A stretch of 64,000 bases of DNA from Fibrobacter sp. UWT2 (GCF_900142545.1 NZ_FRBF01000013.1:35267-99266); one strand, 5' to 3'; shown: positions 26,413-35,430, counted from the stretch's first letter. A program made the numbers and translations. The notes: generated from the letters alone by a model not told the origin.

Positions 26413-26856
26413 CTATTTGTCCATGCTCTTGATCTGGTCCACGAATTCGCCGACTTCCTTGAATTCGCGGTAAATCGAGGCAAAGCGCACGTAGGCGACG
26501 GCATCGAGTTTCTTGAGTTCCTGCATCACCAGGTTGCCAATCTGTTCGTAACTGACTTCGGCATTTTCGGTGAGAGTCAAAGCGTTTTCCACATTGGTCG
26601 CCAGCTGTTCAATTTCAGCCACCGACACAGGGCGCTTTTTGCAGGAGTTCATGATTCCGCGCAAAAGCTTTTCGCGCTGGAAAGGTTCATGCTCGCCGCT
26701 GCGCTTGATGACGGTCAACGGTTGCACTTCGATGTACTCACGAGTCGTAAAGCGACGGCCACATTCGCAACATTCACGACGGCGACGAATGGACGAACCG
26801 CTCACGCGGCTGTCTACCACCTTGTCGTTATCTTTCTTGCAGAACGGGCAAATCAT
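26413..26856 (-). CDS. nrdR: Transcriptional repressor NrdR
   Basis: A 147-residue regulator of ribonucleotide reductase genes. The zinc ribbon has Cys3 and Cys6 (MICPFCKK) and the pair in CCECGRRFTT. The ATP-cone domain follows (VIKRSGEHEPFQREKLLRGI ... VSYEQIGNLVMQELKKLD), ending AYVRFASIYREF. It represses nrd genes when dATP/ATP ratios are right. No nrd gene is in the window. It lies eight bases after transketolase on the same strand. Confidence 0.97.
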   Translation of the reverse strand: MICPFCKKDNDKVVDSRVSGSSIRRRRECCECGRRFTTREYIEVQPLTVIKRSGEHEPFQREKLLRGIMNSCKKRPVSVAEIEQLATNVENALTLTENAEVSYEQIGNLVMQELKKLDAVAYVRFASIYREFKEVGEFVDQIKSMDK

Positions 26857-26864
26857 CTTAAACC

Positions 26865-28937
26865 TTAGTTGAACTTCTTGAATTCAGCGACGCTTGCCTT
26901 GAATTCGACGAGGTATTCCTTCGCGGCAGCCACGACAGCTTCCGGAGTGTAACCGAATTCCTTTTCGAGCACGCCAGCCGGAGCAGAGGCGCCAAAGCGT
27001 TCGAGACCGGAGACCTTGCCGAATCCGCCCACGACCTGGGCGAACAGGAGCGGAAGGCCGCTGGACTTTGCAAACACCGGAGTCCAAGGAACGATGATGG
27101 AATCGCGGTAAGCCTTGTCCTGAGCCATGAAGAGGGCCGGGCTAATCATCGAGACCACGCGGACCTTGAGGCCTTCGCCACGGAGGATTTCGGCGGCGTC
27201 GTGAGTCAGGAGTACGTCGGAACCGTTAGACACGAAGGTCAGGTCCGGACGTGCGGAACCGCAGTTGTCGCTCACGATGTAGGCGCCCTTGCGGCAAGCC
27301 TTGGAAGCTTCGTAGCGTTTGTCACCCGGGAGAGTCTTCACGTTCTGGCGGGTCAGGATAATCGCGGTCGGGCGATCGTTGTTTTCAAAAGCCATTTCCC
27401 AGGCGGTCACGGTTTCGAAGGCGTCGGCCGGGCGGAGCACCAGCATTTCGGACTTGCCGTCTTCGCGCTTGAGGCCTTCGAGCAAACGGATCTGGGTTTC
27501 GTGTTCGATCGGCTGGTGCGTCGGGCCGTCTTCGCCCACGCGGAAGCTGTCATGCGTGTACATGAACTTGACCGGGAGCTTCATGAGGGCAGCCATGCGG
27601 ATCGCCGGCTTCATGAAGTCGCTGAACACGAAGAATGTAGCACAAATCGGATAGAGGCCGCCGTGCAGTGCGATACCGCAGCAGATGGCGCCCATGGTGA
27701 GTTCGGCAACGCCCACCTGGACGAAGGCGCCCTTGAAGTCACCTGCGCGGAAGATGCCGGTCTTGTTGAGGAAGGCCTGGGTGTTGTCGGAGTTGGAAAG
27801 GTCAGCGGAGCTGCAGATGCAGTTCTTCACGTTTTCGGCGAGGTAGCCGAGCACGGTACCGGAGGTCACGCGGGTAGCGACGCCTTCCTTAAGTTCGAGC
27901 TTGGAAAGGTCGATCTTCGGAGCCTTGCCCGAGAGCCATTCCTTGAGGGTAGCAGCCTTTTCCGGGTTCTTGGCATCCCAAGCGGCCTTAGCCTTCTTCC
28001 ATTCGGCGACTTCCTTGCGGAGTTCTTCCTTGCGGGCTTCGAAGCCAGCCTTCACGTCGTCAAAAATCTTGAATGCATCGGCCGGATCGCCACCGAGGTT
28101 CTTCACGGTTGCATCGGTAGAAGCGCCTGCTGCGTTGAGCGGCTGGCCGTGAGTAGAAACGGCACCTTCGAAGGACTTGCCGTCTTCGGCGATGGCGCCC
28201 TTGGCCATGGTGGTGTGACCGATGATGATGGTCGGCTTTTCAGTTTCGGCCCAAGCGGCCTTGAAAGCCTTGCGGAGTTCAGCGATGTCGTGACCGTCGG
28301 CCACGTCAATCACGCGGAAGCCCCAGGATTCGTACTGCTTCTTGAAGTCGTGGCTCATCACGTCTTCAACCTTGCAAGAGAGCTGCACCTGGTTGGCGTC
28401 GTAGAAGAAAATGAGGTTAGAAAGCTTCAGGTGACCGGCAATGCGGCCCACGCCGTAGGCGATTTCTTCTTCGAGACCGCCGTCAGACACGAGGCAGACC
28501 ACCTTGTGCTGCAGAATATCGCCAAAGCGTTCAACCATGAAGCGTTCGGCAATAGCGTTACCGAGAGCTACGGCATGACCGATACCGAGCGGGCCCGAGG
28601 AGTTTTCGATGCCGAGGGCGACTTCGACTTCGGGGTGACCCGGAGTGCGGGAACCCAGCTGGCGGAAATTCTTGAGGTCATCCATGTTGAGCTTACCCAG
28701 CAGGGCAAGTTCACCATAAAGAAGAGCGGACATATGACCGGGGTCCATAAAGAAGCGGTCGCGGGCTTCCCAATACGGATTTTCAGGGTCGAATCGCAGA
28801 AATTCTGCGAAAAGAAGGGAAATTGCGTCTGCGGCACCCATGGCTCCACCCGGGTGACCGGACTTTGCCTTCTGCACCATGGCAGCGGAAAGGATTCGAA
28901 CGTTGTCAGCCGCTTTCGTAACCAGCCTATCTTCCAC
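26865..28937 (-). CDS. tkt: Transketolase
   Basis: A TPP enzyme of the pentose phosphate pathway, 690 residues. The N-terminal PP domain has HPGGAMGAADAI and LGIGHAVALGNAIAE, and the TPP motif reads SDGGLEEE ... FYDANQ instead of GDG ... NN, a variant I recall from Bacteroidota transketolases. The Pyr domain has the catalytic Glu in QVGVAELTMG and THDSFRVGEDGPTHQPIEH; a C-terminal domain follows. The start is GTG at 28937 with GAGAGG eight bases before it. Codon bias suggests high expression. The long plus-strand frame over it is an antisense shadow. Confidence 0.95.
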   Translation of the reverse strand: MEDRLVTKAADNVRILSAAMVQKAKSGHPGGAMGAADAISLLFAEFLRFDPENPYWEARDRFFMDPGHMSALLYGELALLGKLNMDDLKNFRQLGSRTPGHPEVEVALGIENSSGPLGIGHAVALGNAIAERFMVERFGDILQHKVVCLVSDGGLEEEIAYGVGRIAGHLKLSNLIFFYDANQVQLSCKVEDVMSHDFKKQYESWGFRVIDVADGHDIAELRKAFKAAWAETEKPTIIIGHTTMAKGAIAEDGKSFEGAVSTHGQPLNAAGASTDATVKNLGGDPADAFKIFDDVKAGFEARKEELRKEVAEWKKAKAAWDAKNPEKAATLKEWLSGKAPKIDLSKLELKEGVATRVTSGTVLGYLAENVKNCICSSADLSNSDNTQAFLNKTGIFRAGDFKGAFVQVGVAELTMGAICCGIALHGGLYPICATFFVFSDFMKPAIRMAALMKLPVKFMYTHDSFRVGEDGPTHQPIEHETQIRLLEGLKREDGKSEMLVLRPADAFETVTAWEMAFENNDRPTAIILTRQNVKTLPGDKRYEASKACRKGAYIVSDNCGSARPDLTFVSNGSDVLLTHDAAEILRGEGLKVRVVSMISPALFMAQDKAYRDSIIVPWTPVFAKSSGLPLLFAQVVGGFGKVSGLERFGASAPAGVLEKEFGYTPEAVVAAAKEYLVEFKASVAEFKKFN

Positions 28938-29158
28938 TTTTTTAACCTCTCTTTATAATTAGGGCGATGAGCCGCCCATAAAATAAGCGACCCAAATTTA
29001 GTTTTTTTTTACCACCCTCACAAGGCAGGCCGGCAGAAAACACCTTATAATCTCCTTATAATTAACAGAAATGAGTGAAAAATGTTTTACCAAAACTCCA
29101 GGAATAAAAGGCTATTTAATAACTATTTTTGGGACAGGAAAAACAAAGGTATCTTAAA
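28938..29158. promoter_or_regulatory. Divergent promoter region between transketolase and the outer-membrane protein
   Basis: Two TATAAT words occur near 29047 and 29057 on the plus strand, and A+T-rich sequence surrounds them. A 9-T run follows tkt's start region. The two genes diverge, so promoters of both should lie here; exact boxes cannot be fixed. A 28-codon frame from about 29070 has no ribosome-binding site. Confidence 0.45.
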
Positions 29159-30208
29159 ATGCTAAAAAATATTTACAAAGCTTGTTTCATCGCCTTGGCG
29201 GGTCTCGTTGGAACGGCCAACTCCCTTGAAATCCGCCCCTTCCACGAATTGCTTTTCCCCACTAAAGTCAATATCAATACAGATCGCGCCGGAAAAACAT
29301 CTGACAAAAAGATGAATTCCGACATCGAATTCATGGGCGGTTCCGAAGTTTTGTTCACCCCCGAAATTCCTATCCGCTACGGTTTTGGCATTGGCGTTAA
29401 ATCCGCCCAGCAGAAGGGCGACACCATCATCACGCCGGCAATGCTCCCTCTTTGGGGCGTTATTACCTACGACCCCCTCAAGGGCAAATATCCCGTTTCG
29501 CCTTACGTAGTCGCAAGGGCAGGTACCTTGTTGCCGCTGGCCACCAACGGCAACTGGTGGGAAAAGCCGCTTAACTTTAACGTCGCCGGCGGTATCGGCG
29601 CCATTTTCCCCTACAATATCGGCTTTGAAGTCGTCTACGACTACACCTCCGTCCTTAAATCCTTCAAGAGCCTCGACACCAAATACCGCGTCTCTTCCGG
29701 ACGCGTAGCCCTGGTGCTCTCCGTGGGCTTCAATATCGGCGGCAACGATAACGATCAGAAGAAGTCCGAAGAACCCGCTTACGACGCATCCGCCTTCTCG
29801 ACCGAACCCGCCGAAGAAAAGCAGGAAGCATCCCAGGAAACCTCCAGCTTCGACTATTCCGGTGGCGCATACGATTCCTCTGAATCCGACTCTTCGACCA
29901 CAAGCGAAACAACCGATTACGGTTACGGCGCTTCCGAAGAAACACCTTCCGAAGACACCACCGCCAGCGAACCTACCGAATCTACGGAACCTGTAGCAGA
30001 AGAACCCGCTGCCGAAGAAGCTGCTGCAGAACCGGAAGCTGAACCCGCTGCGGAACCGGAACCCGAACCGGAAGCCGAACCGGCCCCGGAACCGGAACCC
30101 AAGCCCGCAGCAAAGAAGTCTTCCAAGAAGTCCAGCAAGAAGGCCTCCAAGAAGTCTTCCAAGAAATCTTCGAAGAAGTCCAGCAAAAAGAGCAAAAAGA
30201 AGAAGTAA
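29159..30208 (+). CDS. Outer-membrane beta-barrel-like protein with Glu/Pro and Ser/Lys tail
   Basis: A 349-residue protein from ATG 29159. The signal peptide (MLKNIYKACFIALAGLVGTANS) is followed by a domain of about 180 residues with alternating hydrophobic strands ending VALVLSVGFNIGG, as in small outer-membrane barrels. The rest is low complexity: a Ser/Thr/Asp/Glu part (190-265), a Glu/Pro/Ala part (AEPEPEPEAEPAPEPEPKP) and finally a Ser/Lys tail (KKSSKKSSKKAS..., about 35 residues). The C-terminal basic tail could bind peptidoglycan or anionic polymers; this is inference. The function is unknown. Confidence 0.75.
   Translation: MLKNIYKACFIALAGLVGTANSLEIRPFHELLFPTKVNINTDRAGKTSDKKMNSDIEFMGGSEVLFTPEIPIRYGFGIGVKSAQQKGDTIITPAMLPLWGVITYDPLKGKYPVSPYVVARAGTLLPLATNGNWWEKPLNFNVAGGIGAIFPYNIGFEVVYDYTSVLKSFKSLDTKYRVSSGRVALVLSVGFNIGGNDNDQKKSEEPAYDASAFSTEPAEEKQEASQETSSFDYSGGAYDSSESDSSTTSETTDYGYGASEETPSEDTTASEPTESTEPVAEEPAAEEAAAEPEAEPAAEPEPEPEAEPAPEPEPKPAAKKSSKKSSKKASKKSSKKSSKKSSKKSKKKK
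30007..30205 (+). repeat. Low-complexity Glu/Pro then Ser/Lys coding repeats
   Basis: The first part has gaa/ccg/gct codons in near-tandem array, giving EPEPEPEAEP. The second (from about 30105) has 12-15-base units of aagaagtcttcc type, giving KKSS repeats. Both arrays sit in frame in the outer-membrane protein tail and are likely to vary in copy number. Confidence 0.65.
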
Positions 30209-30249
30209 TGCTCACACAAAAATGAAATCGGAATAATTCCAAACGAACT

Positions 30250-30267
30250 AGGCGCCCTTGGGCGCCT
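30250..30267 (+). terminator. Hairpin after the outer-membrane protein gene
   Basis: AGGCGCCC and GGGCGCCT pair perfectly around TT. The following bases (tcattatttatatt) are not a strong T run, so termination may be partial. Confidence 0.55.
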
Positions 30268-30287
30268 TCATTATTTATATTTATAAA

Positions 30288-32837
30288 ATGAAAGCTTTCA
30301 TTACCGGTCTTTTGAAGAACCTCGCGCATCCGGGAACTATCGTAGGCCTTGTTGTCGCCCTCGCTATTCCGTTCCTTATTTATCTCGGCCCCAATATCGG
30401 CCACAAAGAGACCATCAAGAATTTAGACCTCTACTTGCCTCTGCCCCTTTTCTTGGTGCAGCTGGTCGCCGCCATCGTCCTTTTTGGCCTACTGAATAAA
30501 GATTTTAGGGAATGGCTCAAGGGAATTCTCCCCGAAAAGAAGATTTCCCTCTTGATGCTCATCTTCACGGTCATCATCACTATTTTTGCGGCCACCCAAA
30601 TCGAAGCTCGCCACCGCGTGCAAAGCGACGAAAGCGTATTCATGTCTGTCGCCCAGAACATGTACTACAACCATGAAACGGGCACTTGCAACCAGGGCTT
30701 TTTCGAAGACGGCAAGCTGAACTGCGTCGCGACCTCCAACAGTTTCAAGACCAAGGGGCTCGCGTTCCTGTACTTGCTGGGCATGCCTCTCCTGGGCAAT
30801 GACCTGCACTGGATTTTCCATATGGAGCTATTGATGCTCCCGCTGGCCATGCTCCTGATGTTCCTTGCTATTGTCGCCTGGACTAGGCAGCCGCTCCTCG
30901 CTTTCTTTGCAGCGTTGCTCACGGCATTGCAACCCACGGTGCTTTTCCAGTTCCGCGCCATGTCGGTGGAACCTCTCTACATTTTCCTTTCCGCCCTTTC
31001 GCTCCTGATTTTCAAGTGGGCATTCGACCGTAACACAGTCAAGCACTGGGCGCTTCTCGCACTTTCGCTGGCATTCTTTGCGCAGACCCGCCAAGAAACC
31101 GCCTTCTGCCTGTTCGCTTTCATCTTGTTCGCGCTCCCCAAACTTTTGGACAGCAAGAGCGCCAAGACTCCGGTTTTCTTTGCCACCCTTTCGCTGTTTT
31201 CGGTCCCCGCACTTTTGACCATCAGCTACTTCCAAGGATTCGGTTTCCAGGGCGGTGAATTTGAAGCCCACGGCCACTTCTTTGAAGACCTCGCCCGCAA
31301 CTGGCAAGAAATGACCAAGCCGCTTACCAAGAACGGCGAACTCGAAAATCCCTTCCTGACCTATTTCAACTACCTATTTGCGGCTGGCGCCCTCTACCTA
31401 TTAGTGCGTGCCATTTGGGGCGCCAAGAAAAAGGATTTCTTCTACCTCAAAGTTCTCGCCTTCCTGCTTCTGTACCATATTCAGACCTACATGATTCTTG
31501 AAAACGTCTCTGGCGATTTCAGCATCCAGATTAACCAGCGCTACAGCCTGGTGATGTTGCCTTCCATGGCGTTCGTAGCATCGCTCCCCGTGGTCCACCT
31601 GGTAGAAAAGCTGATTGAATCCATAGGCGGACAGAATTCCAAGCAGACCGCCATAACCGTAGTCACGGCCGTTGCTTTAATTTTTACCGGTTGGACTTTC
31701 CACTACAAAGAAGACTTCAACAAGAACATCATGTACAACCGTAACCACTTGACCATCGAAGAATACGAAATTCTGAGTTGGCTCAAGGAACAACCTAAAA
31801 AGGAAAGGATGTTCATTTACGGTCGCCCATGGCATTTTGTCGGCTACGGAATTTCTTCGATCCATTACGACCGTGCCCGCCAAATGAGTTCAGCCGAGCT
31901 CAAGGGACTCGTCGACAAGTACCAAGGCGAAGTCTACTACATTCGCGGTCTCGACTGCTGGGATAGCCACACCTACCACAAAAAGGCCGTGGAACACCGC
32001 ATCGCCACCACCTGCGACGTGTTTGAACGCGACATGGATCTGGAAGGCGTCAAGAACATCCTGATAACTAACAACTACTGGGTACAAATCGCCAAGTTCA
32101 ACGGCCGCAAGGAATTCAATCCGAAAAACATCATCGCCATAAGCGACCCCGAATTGCAGAGTTTCTCGGAGGATTCCACCAAGCAGTCTCTCTTCTATCG
32201 ATTCAACTTGAACGAAACCGCCGCTGTAGCAAACCAGTGGGACTACACCATTCTCTTTAACGGAGACACCTTGGCCCACTCCCCCTACGCCAACGGGAGT
32301 TTCAGCGGAAGCGTCGCCGAAGACCGCTTGCTGCCCGGCTACAACCAAGTGCAATACATCGTACAGAACCGCGAAAACGGCAAGCTTATGGCCGACATTT
32401 CCAAGTTCTACTTCAACAAGGCTACAGGCGCCGTTCCTCTGGTGGAATTCCCCTACGCAAGCCACAAGCAGGCTTGGGGCAAGCTCCATAAGAACACCTC
32501 GCTCGAAGGTAACACCTTCAAGGTGGGTGGCAGGTTCTACAGCGAAGGCTTCGGTACGCACGCCTCTTCCGAAACCACCTTCAATCTCGAAGGCAAATTC
32601 AAGATTTTCAAAATGGGTTTTGGTCTCGACGAAGAATCCCTCTGCAGCGACGGAGTCCAGTTGCAAATCGTTGCCGACGATGCCGTCCTTTTCGACAGTG
32701 GCCGCTTTAGTCTCGGCAAGTTGAAAACTGCCGAAGTCAGCGTCGAAAACAAGCAAACCCTTACCATCAAGACCTATTCTCTTGAAGACATGGACTGCGA
32801 CCACGTCGATATCATCAACCCCGCGCTTATTCCCTAG
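30288..32837 (+). CDS. GT-C membrane glycosyltransferase fused to NPCBM carbohydrate-binding domain
   Basis: An 849-residue protein. Residues 1-480 contain about ten or more membrane helices. A conserved acidic pair in the first periplasmic loop (VQSDESVFMSVA, after an RHR) resembles ArnT/PMT-type lipid-linked sugar transferases (GT39/GT83). A soluble part follows (490-715). The C-terminal portion, about 720-845, has GRFYSEGFGTHASSETTF and LQIVADDAVLFDSG, the pattern of an NPCBM/NEW2 carbohydrate-binding module, which is not usual in this enzyme class. ATG 30288 has family-like basic-hydrophobic N-terminus. The next gene, seven bases on, is a GT2 polyprenyl-phosphate sugar synthase, the natural donor maker. 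Confidence 0.8.
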   Translation: MKAFITGLLKNLAHPGTIVGLVVALAIPFLIYLGPNIGHKETIKNLDLYLPLPLFLVQLVAAIVLFGLLNKDFREWLKGILPEKKISLLMLIFTVIITIFAATQIEARHRVQSDESVFMSVAQNMYYNHETGTCNQGFFEDGKLNCVATSNSFKTKGLAFLYLLGMPLLGNDLHWIFHMELLMLPLAMLLMFLAIVAWTRQPLLAFFAALLTALQPTVLFQFRAMSVEPLYIFLSALSLLIFKWAFDRNTVKHWALLALSLAFFAQTRQETAFCLFAFILFALPKLLDSKSAKTPVFFATLSLFSVPALLTISYFQGFGFQGGEFEAHGHFFEDLARNWQEMTKPLTKNGELENPFLTYFNYLFAAGALYLLVRAIWGAKKKDFFYLKVLAFLLLYHIQTYMILENVSGDFSIQINQRYSLVMLPSMAFVASLPVVHLVEKLIESIGGQNSKQTAITVVTAVALIFTGWTFHYKEDFNKNIMYNRNHLTIEEYEILSWLKEQPKKERMFIYGRPWHFVGYGISSIHYDRARQMSSAELKGLVDKYQGEVYYIRGLDCWDSHTYHKKAVEHRIATTCDVFERDMDLEGVKNILITNNYWVQIAKFNGRKEFNPKNIIAISDPELQSFSEDSTKQSLFYRFNLNETAAVANQWDYTILFNGDTLAHSPYANGSFSGSVAEDRLLPGYNQVQYIVQNRENGKLMADISKFYFNKATGAVPLVEFPYASHKQAWGKLHKNTSLEGNTFKVGGRFYSEGFGTHASSETTFNLEGKFKIFKMGFGLDEESLCSDGVQLQIVADDAVLFDSGRFSLGKLKTAEVSVENKQTLTIKTYSLEDMDCDHVDIINPALIP

Positions 32838-32844
32838 GTAGATT

Positions 32845-33759
32845 ATGCTGTTATCTGTAATCATTCCTGTTTATAACGAAGAAGAAATCGTCGCCGAAAC
32901 CTACCGCGTTCTAGAAGAAGAACTCAAGGAAATCGAACACGAACTCATCTTTGTGAACGACGGTTCCAAGGACAAAACACGCGAAATCGTAGAATCGCTG
33001 TTGCCCAGCAACCCGAACAACAAGATTATCAACTTCAGCCGCAATTTCGGTCACCAGGCCGCCTTCAGCGCAGGCCTCGACCACTCTACCGGCGATGCCG
33101 TGGTGATCATCGACGGCGACTTGCAAGACCCGCCGAGCCTGATTCACGAAATGCTCGAAAAGTGGCGCGAAGGTTACCAGGTCGTTTACGCCCAGCGTAA
33201 CAAGCGCAAAGGCGAGACCATTTTCAAGCGCTTTACCGCCTTCTGCTTCTACCGCCTGATCGGCAAACTCACGAGCATCGACATTCCGCCTGACACCGGC
33301 GACTTCCGCCTCATGGACCGCTGCGTGGTGAATCAGCTCACGAACCTGCCCGAACGTAGCCGCTTCTTGCGCGGGCTCGTTTGCTGGGTCGGTTTCAAGA
33401 AGATTGGCGTCAAGTACGACCGCGACGAACGTACCGCAGGTACCTCCAAGTATCCGCTCAAGAAGATGGTGCGTCTCGCCCTCGACGGCATTACCGGATT
33501 CAGTTCCGCACCGCTCAAGATTAGTTTCTACGCTGGTTTGTTTGCAACGATTGTCGGCCTGGCCGTTCTCATTTGGTCCATTCTGGAAAAATTCCTCAGC
33601 CCCGCCACGACGGTTCCCGGCTGGGCATCGCTCATGACCGCCATCGTATTCTTCGGCGGCGTGCAGCTGATTTCCATTGGCATTATGGGTGAATACATCG
33701 GTCGCATTTACGACGAAGTCAAACAGCGTCCGCTTTACATAGAAGACAAGAAGGAATGA
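32845..33759 (+). CDS. GT2 polyprenyl-phosphate glycosyltransferase (ArnC/GtrB-like)
   Basis: A 304-residue enzyme that transfers a sugar from a nucleotide to undecaprenyl phosphate at the inner membrane. The catalytic part has LSVIIPVYNEEEIV, FVNDGSKDKT, IDGDLQDPPSLI (the DxD region) and DTGDFRLMDR, and RxRFLRGLVCWVGF. Two C-terminal helices (about 230-250 and 260-285) anchor it, and it ends near GEYIGRIYDEVKQRPLY, as in DPM1/GtrB proteins. It follows the GT-C gene closely and would supply the lipid-linked sugar used there. Confidence 0.93.
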   Translation: MLLSVIIPVYNEEEIVAETYRVLEEELKEIEHELIFVNDGSKDKTREIVESLLPSNPNNKIINFSRNFGHQAAFSAGLDHSTGDAVVIIDGDLQDPPSLIHEMLEKWREGYQVVYAQRNKRKGETIFKRFTAFCFYRLIGKLTSIDIPPDTGDFRLMDRCVVNQLTNLPERSRFLRGLVCWVGFKKIGVKYDRDERTAGTSKYPLKKMVRLALDGITGFSSAPLKISFYAGLFATIVGLAVLIWSILEKFLSPATTVPGWASLMTAIVFFGGVQLISIGIMGEYIGRIYDEVKQRPLYIEDKKE

Positions 33760-33902
33760 GCAGTGAGCAACGAGCACGGGCCCAAAGGCCCTTTGAGCAA
33801 TAATAAATGCGGTATGGCCGCCTAACTTAAACCTCAGAGCGAACGAACGTGAGCGAACTCAAACCTCAAAGCGAGCCACGCGAGCGAACTCAAAGCTACG
33901 AT
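33760..33902. repeat. Intergenic dispersed repeats before gmk
   Basis: No gene is seen. GAGCGAACTCAAA occurs twice, at 33851-33863 and 33882-33894 (31-base spacing), within larger near-tandem units. GGGCCCAAAGGCCC at about 33779 resembles ggcccaaaggggcc inside priA (38939-38952). The gmk ribosome-binding site would lie in the last bases, but none is clear. Confidence 0.6.
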
Positions 33903-34466
33903 ATGAAGAACAAACTTTTTGTGATGAGTGCCGCTAGCGGCGCAGGCAAGACCACCCTCAAGGATTTGGTCATCAAGGATTTTCCGGACATCAAGTATTC
34001 TATTTCGGCAACCACCCGCAAACCGCGCGAAGGCGAAGTCGACGGAGTCCATTATTTCTTCAAGACGAAAGAAGAATTCGAAAAGCTCATCAAGGAAGAT
34101 GGCTTGATCGAATGGAACGAAGTCCACGGCAATTACTACGGTACGCCCAAGAGCTTTGTCGAGCATACTCTCGCCGAAGGCAACCGCGTGTTGTTCGACC
34201 TCGACGTTTTCGGTAAAGTGAATTTTGACAAGGTCTACCCCGACGCTACGGGCATTCTGATTTTGCCGCCGAGCGAAGAAGAACTTGAAAAGCGTCTTCG
34301 CGGACGCGGTACCGACAGCGAAGAAGTGATTCAGCTCCGCCTTGCAAACGCCAAGAAAGAAATGGAATTTGCAAAGACAAAGGGCAAGTACGAATACGTC
34401 ATCATCAACGACGACTTGCAGCGCGCCGCAGAAGAACTCAGAAACATCCTGAAGAAAAAAGACTAA
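33903..34466 (+). CDS. gmk: Guanylate kinase
   Basis: Phosphorylates GMP to GDP. The 187-residue protein from ATG 33903 has the P-loop SAASGAGKTTL, the GMP-binding ISATTRKPREGEVDGVHYFF and the lid region RLRGRGTDSEEVIQLRL. A longer reading from 33849 would add a stretch encoded by the dispersed repeat and is unlikely. Its end overlaps the convergent TsaC/Sua5 gene by four bases. Confidence 0.96.
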   Translation: MKNKLFVMSAASGAGKTTLKDLVIKDFPDIKYSISATTRKPREGEVDGVHYFFKTKEEFEKLIKEDGLIEWNEVHGNYYGTPKSFVEHTLAEGNRVLFDLDVFGKVNFDKVYPDATGILILPPSEEELEKRLRGRGTDSEEVIQLRLANAKKEMEFAKTKGKYEYVIINDDLQRAAEELRNILKKKD

Positions 34467-35422
34467 ACCTTGATGCTCGCTCTTTTGAGGCGATCATTCA
34501 AGGCCATGCCGACGCCGACATTCGGAATCGGGTCTACCAGAATCAAGTCGTACTTGGGATCGTCCAAGTCGTGCATGTAGGCGTACAGCTTGGCTGTCGC
34601 CTCTAGCATATTGCCCGATTCCGACAGATTCAACGTCGCAGGAATCACGCCGGGGTGATTGCCGAAGGCAATCCGCACGCAGTGTTCCGGAAGCGTAAAG
34701 CCAGCAGGAATTTCACCATAGAGCAGCGGAACCTGCGGGCGGTAGTGCGTATCGCACTGCCCCGGCGCTAGCATAGCTTGCCCCGGCTTAGAGGTAGATT
34801 CCTTAATCTTCACGTCACCGATGACTTTTGCAATCATCTCGGGCGTAATCGCACCCGGTCGAAGCACCGTCGGCTCGCCCACTAAAGAGACAATCGTACT
34901 TTCTACGCCCACGTTGCAGGGGCCGCCATCGACAATGCCAGCCAAGCCACGGTCGGCCAGCTGTGCCGCGACATGTTCGGCCGTCGTCGGGCTCACATGC
35001 TTGAACAAGTTCGCGCTAGGGGCAGCGAGCGGCACGCCCGCCTTCCAGATAATTTCTTGCGCCACCGGGTGCGACGGGAACCTCACCGCTACCGACGGGA
35101 GCCCGCTCGTGCACAAATCCGGAATACATTCCTTCTTGGGTAGAATCATGGTCATCGGGCCCGGCCAATAGGCCTTCGCCAACGCATACGCCGCCTCGGG
35201 AATATTTTCGGCAATGTCAGCCAACTGCGAAATTTCGCAAATGTGAACAATCAGCGGATCAAAAGTCGGACGTTCCTTGATCGCAAAAATCTGCGCCAGG
35301 GCCGACGGCAAATAAGCATTACCCGCAAGGCCGTAAACAGTCTCGGTCGGAATCGCAACCACCTGTCCATCGTGGAGCAGGCGCGCGGCATCGTCAATAC
35401 TTGTCCAAGGAGGAAATTGCAT
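34463..35422 (-). CDS. L-threonylcarbamoyladenylate synthase (TsaC/Sua5)
   Basis: Makes threonylcarbamoyl-AMP for the t6A37 modification of tRNA. The 319-residue length and the C-terminal extension indicate the Sua5 form (YrdC domain at 1-200 plus a Sua5 domain). Visible motifs are IPTETVYGLAGNAY, IKERPTFDPLIVH, YWPGPMTMIL, VAVRFPSHPVA, PLAAPSANLFKHVSPT and STIVSL. A start at 35422 (MQFPPWTS) fits homologues; it is preceded by AATTTCCTCC-like sequence on the wrong strand only, so the ribosome-binding site is weak. Confidence 0.95.
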   Translation of the reverse strand: MQFPPWTSIDDAARLLHDGQVVAIPTETVYGLAGNAYLPSALAQIFAIKERPTFDPLIVHICEISQLADIAENIPEAAYALAKAYWPGPMTMILPKKECIPDLCTSGLPSVAVRFPSHPVAQEIIWKAGVPLAAPSANLFKHVSPTTAEHVAAQLADRGLAGIVDGGPCNVGVESTIVSLVGEPTVLRPGAITPEMIAKVIGDVKIKESTSKPGQAMLAPGQCDTHYRPQVPLLYGEIPAGFTLPEHCVRIAFGNHPGVIPATLNLSESGNMLEATAKLYAYMHDLDDPKYDLILVDPIPNVGVGMALNDRLKRASIKV

Positions 35423-35430
35423 GATAGACC

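Noticed and set aside
27201..28958. 585-codon plus-strand frame opposite transketolase
   Set aside because: Antisense shadow; no start signal or domain.
29070..29156. 28-codon frame before the outer-membrane protein
   Set aside because: No ribosome-binding site or recognisable sequence, and it lies in the promoter region.
33849..33902. Longer gmk start
   Set aside because: The added residues are encoded by the dispersed repeat, and the P-loop position fits the start at 33903.
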